64,000 nt of DNA from Pogonophryne albipinna (lineage: Eukaryota; Chordata; Actinopteri; Perciformes; Artedidraconidae), in NCBI GenBank assembly GCA_028583405.1, contig CM053264.1, forward strand, positions 7,878,530 to 7,942,529, given 5' to 3'. Below the pieces are notes generated by a model. It saw only the letters and a list, made by a program, of their open reading frames with translations. It made no database searches and was not told the DNA's origin. Below are positions 55,451 through 64,000 of the stretch, piece by piece. Made by a program: the position numbers and the translations under genes. Numbering within the stretch: the stretch's first letter is position 1; each line of letters begins with the position of its first letter.

Positions 55451-56576
55451 TAGTGATGTGTTTTTTGCGGAGGGATCTAGATCTGCTTGAAGGCACATTA
55501 TGCAATGTGCAATGTGCACATTATCCCGCTTATTACATGGCCACATTCTCAACAAAGTAACGACATGACTCCCAATATTAATTAAAAGGCTTTTATGGAT
55601 TTAGAAAATGATTTTATTGATTTAAAAAATAGTTTTATGTATTGATTTAAATTGATATGCATCCGCTAAAAAAAATAGTCCGTTGTTACTGTTTGAACTA
55701 ACGTAGCAACGGCAGGAACTGCTTCGATAGTGTTTTTGAGGACCTTTTTGATTACAGATTTGAAAACGTCGTTGCTTGCTTAAAAAGTAGCACAATTCAT
55801 TATGTCAAACCTTGGGAAGTATTTAGATATCCCTGCCCTAATGCCAAAGTAACTGGCAACTGAATATGTGTCGCCGTTTGATGTCTATGTGTGGACCGCT
55901 GCGTAAAAAGGAGGGTTTCTGCTCCATTACTTCTCTTCTTACTTCTATAAGAATAAAACACGGACCGACGGAGATCTCTTTTTCTCCCCCTCTTCTGACA
56001 GCCCAGCAGCTGATCTCAAAGCACACTCCCCTCTCCTGCAGGGGGGCGTGCTCAGCTGCAGCTCACAGAATCAGCCCCCTGCAAAAACAGCGCTGGAAAG
56101 AGCAAATAGCGCGAAATGAGGCATGGGCTAAAATGCAGGATCTTTTTGGTATTTTGAAAAAAAAACGATATTTATATACTTTATATAGGTCGATACAGTG
56201 GCCCCTTTTTTTAAAATAGTTTTTATAGGTGTTGCTATCTGTTTTGTGTAGCGAGCAAGTCAATGCATTCATTGGGTGGTATCAGAGACTTACACGGGTC
56301 TGTAAATGCAATGACAACAATTGGCCACAGCAAATCATTTATATTAAACATGTAATTTTTACTTTTGAATACTTCAGTACAAAGGTTGTATTGAATAATT
56401 TAAGTGATATATGTGTACACATATAATTAGTCAAAACAGGGCTACATTTGATTTAATTAAAAGGTATAATATGTGGTAAACTGAAGAGCCGTTTGGGAGC
56501 CGAAAGAGCCGGCTCTTCTTGGTGAGCCGAGCCAAATGATCCGGCTCACCAAGAAGAGCCGGAATTCCCATCACTA
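55451..56576. mobile_element. hAT element, TAGTGATG ends
   Basis: 1126 bp bounded by TAGTGATG and CATCACTA with a perfect 8-bp duplication ATGTGAAC (55443-55450, 56577-56584). The uninterrupted site is present in copies 1 (about 46981) and 2. The right end carries AGAGCCG/CGGCTC palindromic repeats. No transposase. Confidence 0.92.
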
Positions 56577-56783
56577 ATGTGAACGAGCATTTTGGTTAAA
56601 GTTGCGCATGCGCTATGAGCGCACATACGGGTACTTCTCAGGCATGCCGGGTATTCTGTGACGTTTCACTCTCTCAAAAGTTGGGCCATTTTATCATCAT
56701 GCGCTAATGAGCAACTCTCATAGGAATGAATGAGGCCCCGCCTCCCACGCTGTATCCAGTTCTTATTATACATCCATGCTCCA

Positions 56784-57650
56784 CATTCGTTGCTTTGGAA
56801 CAGCCCTCAATATGGCGGACCCTCCGCGTGAACGCGCAAACGGAGGGGTAGGGTGTAGGTGTAGGGTGTAGGGGTAGTGTGTAGGGGTAGGCTGTAGGGG
56901 GCGGTTTGGGAATGGGCCAGACTGGTGTGCCCCATTCCCAAACAAGAGTGCCACAGTGACGCGTCCTAAAACCCGGAAGTAAGCTTCTTCCGGTTCCCTC
57001 GACAAAAAAGCAATGCAATTTCTACATCAGATTTTGGAAAATAGCTCGATATAAGGTCTGTGGTTGACACACATTTAAGAGACGGATCACGTTTTGTTCA
57101 GTCGGATAATCTCCACATGTCTACCCTACTTTTATAATACCTGTGACACTTCCCTCCCCCTCCCTTTTATTCCCTTCCATCCGTACACATGCCAGCTGTC
57201 TATCACCGGAGAATGGCAGGTTTTGGAGAGTACTTAAAGACAACTTACAGAATGGCTTCCTGACCAAACATAGCAAAGCCCCTCTGGCTCTGGCTGGAGT
57301 ACGCCTGCTGTGCCTCACGCCCATAGACTGTATATATAAAGCTCACGCCTCCTTAGCATGGAGCTCTTTCTCCATGTCTGGCCATGGTAGAGGGTGCCTC
57401 CCTTCACTGCCATGTGGGGGCGCTGTGGAGCTTTGCATGCTGCAGGTGTGCTACAGTGTTGTTGATTCTGCTCTGCACTGGAGGTTTAAATTAAACATTA
57501 AACACTGAGGAAAATGAGAAGAGAGGAGCGGGAGGATGAGAGAAATGGAGGGAGAGAGATATTCTATTCATGAAACGTCTACTTTATTTCTTTGCAAAAT
57601 CTGACATAACACAGTGGGTGAATGATTCATTGCTCATGAGGGATGATGCA
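56784..57650. other. Flank of module copy 3, no recognised gene
   Basis: About 56840-56900 is a short G-rich tandem of GTAGGG-type blocks. CATAGACTGTATATATA at 57321 also occurs near 44789. Open frames here have no recognised domain. Confidence 0.5.
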
Positions 57651-57659
57651 TTTCAGCAA

Positions 57660-58480
57660 AGGACGAATATCTTTGCGTCTTGAGACCTCATACCAATAGC
57701 CTTTGTTGTATCGCAAATATCTGAGGTCCCAACAGATGTATTTTTAATTCTGCTAGGTTGTAAACATACCAAAAACAAATCAATTAAAGCTTAACAGGAG
57801 TAAGAGGTCTCTGGAGGACGGGTTTGGGGTTAGATGTTGCATTGGACTGTGGTTAGGGTTAGAGATGTGCTCAGGCCTTTATTCATGTTGGGAAGAGTTC
57901 AGATTTATGGATTGCAGATATGATTTTGTGAATGAATAGTTATTTATCCAAATAATTGTATATCTTTAAGCACATTACAAATATATGAAGTCCCAAGAGA
58001 CATGTTGTTAATCTAGCTAGGGAACAAAGTCACACAAAAAACATACCATTAACCAATCAATTACCTCTTTAGGGTCAGGGTAGAGGTGTTTAGGGATAGG
58101 GTTCAGTATGTGAAGTGTCAGGGGTTAGAAATGTTGGGGTTGAGTTTATATAATATGTTCTATTTTAATGTATTTACAAATACAATGTATTTGTGGTTGC
58201 GCTAGATTATAAACTCATACAAAAAGGTACCAATAACCAAAGTGAGAGGTCTCTGGAGGACTGGTTAGGGTTGAATGTCGGATTGAACTGAGTTTCAGGA
58301 TTCAAAATGTTGGGGTCAAGGCTAGGGTTGGGATTAGGTTAGGGTTCAGAAGGTGAAGTGTTTGGCTAATGGTCAGGGATTTTAAATGTTGGGGTCAGGG
58401 TTTAGGAGGGTGAAGTGTTAGGGTCAGGTTCAGGGTTTCAAATGTTGTTGTCAAGGCTAGGGGTTGGGATTTTGGCTTGT
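57660..58480. repeat. Degenerate TTAGGG-rich tandem block
   Basis: Two or three imperfect units of roughly 250-300 bp share GAGGTCTCTGGAGGAC, ATTGRACTG and many GGTTAGGG or TAGGGTT words. Examples are 57803-57870, 58068-58130 and 58243-58470. It resembles an old interstitial telomere-like or minisatellite tract. Unit borders are approximate. Confidence 0.6.
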
Positions 58481-58580
58481 TATCCATTTTGTTAAGGGTT
58501 AGGTATTTTCAGGATTTTATATCTTCATGTTGCCACTGTGGACAAATGCAGCAACATGCGTGCTTCCTTTCACATTTCAG

Positions 58581-58820
58581 GGCCAGATGTCATGTAATCG
58601 GGTGGCGGAAATGTCAAAAGTGGGTGCAGGCAGGCGGAGTGAGAGGATTAATGCAGTGGCTCTGAGCCATGCAGCCAGTTTTGCTATCATGACCTTGTCG
58701 ACTAACTGCCAGTCAACTCAGACCTCCGAGGGTTTCTGCTTCCTTAGCCGAGGCCGCTCCGTGTCTGTCACGCCAAAAATCCTCCTGCCTCTGCGCCCCC
58801 CGGAGGACGCCACATGGCAG
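58581..58820 (+). CDS. Possible isolated coding exon, unrecognised
   Basis: A 240-bp stretch lies between a good acceptor (tgcttcctttcacatttcag) and a donor (CAG|gtaggc). It is open in one frame and divisible by three, giving 80 residues that start GQMSCNRVAEMSKVG and end PPEDATWQ. I do not recognise the protein, see no partner exon, and the match could be chance. Conservation in other fishes would decide. Confidence 0.2.
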
Positions 58821-61800
58821 GTAGGCAGCAGTAGCTATTCATTGAACTTCAAGGAGCAACCACGTGCCCCCCCCCCCCCACACACTGAAAGCAGAAAGAG
58901 ATTAGAGACCCAACTCAATCAACCTTGGCTTGAATTTTCCCTCTGAATTAAGAAATCAGCCGGGGACAATTGGAGGACTTATTCAAAGACACACACACAA
59001 TAAGTGATTCTCTCATTGTGTAGCCAGGGGTTTTTGTGTCGAGAAGAAAGTGAATAAATTAAATCACATTAGATAGCGCCTAAGTACTTGACACCGGTGC
59101 CCAATTAAGATCTGTAAGGCTCGGGGCAAGGAGCCTATAGCTTTTTCATAGCAAATATATAACAAAAGTGCTATGCTTTACTCTTTGATAACCTTGCTTT
59201 AATTACGTAATTACATAGCCGTCTTCTAACCCGGCTCTCTTTGGTGCATTTAAAAGCAGCCTCCACAGTCAGGGCCATTTGTTCAGCATAACGACAGCTT
59301 TGAACTTGCGGGGAAATAATATGCAAAAATCTCTCCTTTGATGAAGAGCAAAGTGCGCTTATTAAACAATTAGCATAGTTATTCTGGTGGTAATCACCCA
59401 GAGAGACTGCGAATAGGCAGGAGAGTTTAAAAATAGTCTTGTTTGAAAATTCCGTGCAGCGTTTAATACCTTCCTGTACGCCCCGCGGCAAAACATGCCT
59501 ACTGTGTCTCCAGTGTGGCTGTGAAATGCAGATATACATTCATAAAGGCAATATTTTAATGTAAATGTAATGCAAATGTGTTTTAATGTTCCCTGTTATT
59601 GTTCTGTCAGAAAAGGTTATTAATGTTGCACACACGCATCTTTCCAATTCCAGTAGTGACTAGTGAGAACAGTGCTGTGAGGAGGAAGACGTGATACATC
59701 TCGCAGACTTGGTTATGGATGAAATACTGATGAGGCAGGAGCTTTTTATTACCTCGAGATGCTTCAATGATGATCGGAGCGCTTTAGCCCACATCACACA
59801 TGTACAACATTAAAGTGCTAGTCCTTCAGATCAACGTTTTTCTTTTTTCCATTATGCCGTGCTCCAAGGCGGCACATCTTCGAGATCGGCTGTCAGTCAG
59901 TTTGCAATACCTGAGGTGCAAACTCCTAAGGGGGGAAAAGCTGAAAATAGTGATATGATGCACAGGAAGGTAGCAGCATTTCTAAAACAATGACCAATAA
60001 AAGGAGTTTGCACTATATGGCCAACACATTGACATCCTTTAGAGTTGGTCTGTTCCCTGGTTCGGAAGGATTGAAGAGAAATGCTTATACTGCACCATAC
60101 AATGATATGTTAGCTAAAAAGTTGCTTTCTAACTATTTTCACAGTCCTTCCTTCCATCCATCTTTATCCCCCACACTTAGAATTCTCTTCCTCTCCAGGA
60201 ACCATCTCCTTATCGTGTTGGAGACCTTTGTGTGTCCTTATTAACTGGGAACTTTGGTAGGGTCTCCTTTGGCAAATTGGTCGACCCAATGGAGACACAA
60301 AGGTAAAACAGGTCAAAGGAAAGGACTTTACCAAATGAAGATTCAAAGTTCTAAGTATAGCCACTAGCGGCGATCCAAACCGTTTAGTTTCAACAGGAGA
60401 AATGCAAGGCAAGGTTATTTAATGTAACACGTCACATACCCATAGCAACCATAAGTGCTCTACAGATGACACAAGCAGGTCGTTGTAATGACACTAAATC
60501 AGAGCAGCAAGAGCAGTGAGCACGCTTCAGGCTCTCACATACATAAGCTGCCTCCATTGCATTCTAAAGTCTGACATGACATTTTACCAAACACGGTGCC
60601 AGCCTTAAAAAATGTATGCATTACAACCTTGCAAAGTGTTTAAAATAATATAAATAAAGACCTACTCTGACCTGATTGTCTGTTTGGAATTAAGATTTTA
60701 TTTGATTAATACTAAAAAGTGAACACTATAAATATACTATTCAATTTAACTCTAAATATATGGAATGCTACCTTCTGGTAATATATATATATAGAAGTGC
60801 ATATACTGAATACTATAGGCAGGTGCCAAATTGGAAACACATATGAGTGTTAAAAGTAAGAATCTAGTATATCTATTCACAGGTATGTTTAGGGGGCTAG
60901 GCTTTGTTGGACTCTGTTATAGTCAAAAGTAACAATTCAAACACTTACACACAGAAACACACACACAACCGTCAGTACCACCCTGACTGAGCTGATTTAA
61001 TCCACTATCTTTTTACTCCGCTGTTGATTTTATGAGAATCTTATTACCCTCCACATTGTGTGTGGTCATTTGGATTCTGTAGCCGATGCCTGTCATCCTG
61101 ATTTTCTTATTCTCATCCAAAGATGTTTCTGTGGGCCAACTCCTGCTTTTTTAATTCCACTTGCTCGGATGATCGATTGCATCTTTTCTCTATCTTGTTT
61201 TTCCACCATCACATTTTATCAACTGTATTTTCTTTATTGTCACTCAGATACTTTGTTTATCGCTGCACAGATAAACTCAAACCTGTTTAGTTTGTGCGGC
61301 TAATACACTTTTTCTGCTGCCACGTCTCAGGAGAGCTACTCATCTTTTGGCTGACTTATCTTTACAATAATAACCTGTTTCATTCACATTGAAGAATTAA
61401 CCACCTGTGGCAGAAGCTATGATGCATAATTACTTATTATTCATGTCGTGTTACAAGACAGGTGACAGCAACACAAAACATTGACGTCTTTGACATGAAG
61501 TCAAACCTCGTCACATTCTGTTCATAATGTGAGTTGATTATTTCAATGTTTTTAATCTAAATGAGAATATGTCACGGCCACATATTGACCGTTTATTGAT
61601 TTTGTGTTTCACTGCTGTGAATAAAAGTGTTTCTCCTCGAGGGGAGGCTCAGCCGTACTCACACATAATATCTGATTATGAATGATTTTGTACTGAAATT
61701 CTGGAACATGCATGAGTGTGTCATCTTAATAATCACAGCTGAATGATCTCTAACAAAGTTAAATGAAGCATGGAGCCTTAACTCTTTCCACTCCTCTCAG

Positions 61801-62174
61801 TAGCATTCAATCTGCCTCACATCTGTTTCACAACTTCATCTTGTAACATAAGCATATAGTGCTTATAGATTAAAAAACTGTCTGATTTTGGTGTAATGCA
61901 GCTTAGCTCTGCATCAATAGCCCTCTGCCGTCGAGGGACCATCTCCAAACAGATGATATAGTCATATATCGTCTTGTCTGGCCTGTCAGAGGCCGGTTAA
62001 ACGATGGATGATATTAGCCCGGGGCTGGTTCAATACCTAATTTAACCTCCCTCTCCACTGTCTTGAATGATAGATCAATCAAACATGGTCAATGGCTTGA
62101 TTTACATTTCAAGAGAAGCAGACAGTCACACTGCACACTGCTTTATACAGGAACATCTCTGCAGGGGGATATTA
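58821..62174. other. No recognised gene or element
   Basis: AT-rich. A C run at about 58868-58879 and a (TA)n at about 60780-60793 are the only repeats of note. Confidence 0.55.
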
Positions 62175-63412
62175 CCGTACTTTTCGGACTATAAGCCGCG
62201 ACTTTTTCCCCATTTTTCGACCCTGCGGTTTATACAGCTAACGGCCACTAGGGGACCTCCTAAATCTATGGATTTTACAGGTTACAGTCCACCACCTTTA
62301 ACTCTATGGGCTCTATGGCCTGTCCGCACCCCCCACCTTTAAGCGGCGGGCTCCAGCAGGAAAAGCTGGAGGCCGGAAAAGAGTGAGACAGGTAGCGCGC
62401 AAAAGTAAAAGTGGAACAGAGAGTGGTACGAGAGACAGAACGAGAGCAAGACAGACAGACATTACGAGAGCGAGACAGTTTGTGCAAAGGAAGTTTTCAT
62501 GCACAAACCCTCATTATGGAAAACAAACGTAGACATGCATATGATGCAGCTTTTAAGTTAAAGGCAGTCAATCTGGCCAAGTTTGCGAGTGGATCCTGAC
62601 AGCGTGGAGGAGTGTCAAAACATCCACGATCACCAACGGGTTCCGAAAGGCTGGACTGCTGCGTGATGAAGAGGAGGACGCCGACACAGCTGAGGCCCTT
62701 CAGAGGCTGTTCGATTCCGACAGTGACGAAGAGGAGTTCGTTGGTTTTGAGAGCGACAACGAAGGAGAGAGGAGAGTGGCTGACGAAGCCACCCTGAGCC
62801 TGTTCGTTTCCGACACTGAAGATGAGGACTTTGTTGGTTTTAGTACGCAGGAAGAAGACGAAGATGAGGATTAATGACTTTTCTGGTAGGCAGATTACCG
62901 TATATTTTAAGCAGCCGTGTTACTGCAACTTTAGGCTTACGCGCTTACTGTCGTGTTACAGGCACTTTATTTTGCACTTTTAAAAAAACACATTTAATTT
63001 AGCCATTGATATTGCCTCGTCAAGCGCTGTAAGCTTTGTTTTTTGTTATGGTACTACTGTAGGCTATAATGTAGATCAGTGGTTTGAAAGTTGAAAAGTT
63101 TGTGTGTCTGAAACGCTATGTGATACAGTACAGTTTACACAGCACAGTACATGTTCTGTAGCTACTATTGCACTAAATGGTAACACTTGAATACGTTATG
63201 CAAATATGCAACTTGTTTGTTGAAATGTTAATAAATGGGAGCTTCCTCAAACAGCCATCTCTTTCCCGACAATCCCCTCTGTGCACGAACCCTTACATAT
63301 GGTAATTAAACATTAAAACACTTGCGGCTTATAGTCCAGTGCGGTTTACACATCGTTCAATTTAGCTGCTGCGGCTTATATTCAGGTGCGCTTTATAGTC
63401 CGAAAAGTACGG
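62175..63412 (+). mobile_element. Pogo-like (Tc1/mariner) element, internally deleted
   Basis: 1238 bp with ends CCGTACTTTTCGGACTATAA and, inverted, CCGTACTTTTCGGACTATAA. TA flanks both sides (62173-62174, 63413-63414). Subterminal GCGGCTTATA/TATAAGCCGC motifs recur at both ends. It holds the two ends of a transposase gene with the middle missing. Confidence 0.9.
62516..62874 (+). pseudogene. Deleted pogo-like transposase: HTH start fused to acidic C-terminus
   Basis: It begins MENKRRHAYDAAFKLKAVNL, the start of the N-terminal helix-turn-helix of pogo/Tigger-type transposases, and stops at TGA near GGATCC (62591-62596). In another frame the sequence continues AWRSVKTSTITNGFRKAG, the usual end of the DDE domain, and then an acidic tail (SDSDEEEF, EEDEDED) to TAA at 62874. 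The catalytic DDE core is absent, and the junction lies near 62595. Typical of a non-autonomous deletion derivative. Confidence 0.85.
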
Positions 63413-63414
63413 TA

Positions 63415-64000
63415 AATATATTTCAGTAGTGTAATGATATATTGAATTTATAATGACATGTTTGGCACAGAAGGGTCAGAAAATGATTATTAAGACCCCG
63501 TCTGACCACTTTTTAAATGGACTAGAGACTACATTTGAACTTTTATTATGAAAAACTTCGTCCTGTACCGTCACGGTTGGGCACATGCAGTCACACGGCG
63601 AATACTTTTTTTTTTTTTTTACGAGTGGGAAAACAGTCATTCAGGGCAGTAACCACTACACTATTTATAATCCAGGGGGCGGTATTGCGCCTAAAAGCTG
63701 TTTGTCAGCCGCCCTTAAACAACAAATGAAGAACAAGAAGACACACAACAACAAAACCAACAAAACCAACAAAATACAAGAAGAAAAAAGTTAGTCTGGC
63801 GATTTCAGATAACACACAGTAGCTAGAACCCACCTGCTTCTTTTAAATCAGCTGTGTGGGAACATTTCGGGTTCCCTGTGGACTAAATAACGATGAAGTG
63901 CACGAGTGGTGGATCGGACGAAGACGGTGTGTCGGCGTTGTTCGATAGCGGTGCGGTCTGCTAATGGGAACACACGCCAAACATGCTAAATCATATCAGA
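63415..64000. other. Right edge, no supported gene
   Basis: A T run at about 63607-63620 is seen. The last 150 bp are GC-richer with CG dinucleotides and could be the edge of a promoter, but no frame is supported. Confidence 0.4.

Larger units (their letters stand above)
53121..56783 (+). repeat. 1.25 kb module, copy 3 (forward, with two insertions, 3' end missing)
   Basis: A direct repeat of copy 1 beginning CCAAGCCCCCAGGAAGTGCG. It is interrupted by 53835-55203 and 55451-56576, and stops at ...TACATCCATG, lacking the last roughly 115 bp of copies 1 and 2. The 83-bp gap to copy 2 (53038-53120) is unrelated sequence. Confidence 0.85.

Noticed and set aside
56704..57018. Minus-strand Pro/Tyr-rich frame
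   Set aside because: Arises from the G-rich GTAGGG tandem on the opposite strand and the end of module copy 3.

Overview
The window is vertebrate and almost certainly teleost fish nuclear DNA. Coding sequence is sparse, introns are long with GT-AG boundaries, (CA)n/(TG)n microsatellites are abundant, and the repeats are of fish type: Tc1/mariner, hAT, PIF/Harbinger, pogo and THAP-bearing elements. No bacterial-style operon, CRISPR array, rRNA or tRNA was recognised.

The one clear host gene is prkx, a PKA-like AGC serine/threonine kinase on the minus strand. It runs from a start codon at 33652 to a stop codon at 4647. All eight coding exons can be placed; their phases join exactly and predict a complete 350-residue kinase with every catalytic motif present. 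Intron 1 is about 13.5 kb and the other introns are 0.13 to 4.5 kb. Nothing else in the window is a confidently recognised host gene. One possible isolated exon lies at 58581-58820.

Most of the remaining recognisable sequence is transposons. Intron 6 holds a complete Tc1-like element (5121-6744) with an uninterrupted 345-residue DD34E transposase. Intron 3 holds a hAT derivative (17761-18769) with BED-finger transposase relics. Intron 4 holds a 1.3 kb terminal-inverted-repeat element (13557-14867). A second copy of that element sits in intron 1 inside a five-level stack of insertions (about 22.6-30.3 kb): a THAP-gene element contains the 1.3 kb element, which contains a Harbinger-like element, which contains a hAT element, which contains a GGGCCC-ended element. 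Beside this stack, in the same outer element, sits another hAT element with a GAGTC-rich minisatellite.

Upstream of prkx (33.7-64 kb) are isolated hAT-like elements (37251-37828 and 39780-41371). Next comes a 1.25 kb module present three times in forward, reverse, forward order (46060-56783). Copies 2 and 3 are each broken by two insertions, while copy 1 is unbroken and supplies the empty sites. One of these insertions (48223-51774) is unusual: it has inverted ends, carries the start of a THAP domain in both arms, and is flanked by a perfect 18-bp direct repeat. Further right are a degenerate TTAGGG-rich tract (57.7-58.5 kb) and an internally deleted pogo-like element (62175-63412).

Element boundaries rest on terminal inverted repeats, target-site duplications and, in several places, uninterrupted paralogous copies within the window. 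Superfamily names rest on these hallmarks and on short protein motifs. No database search was possible.
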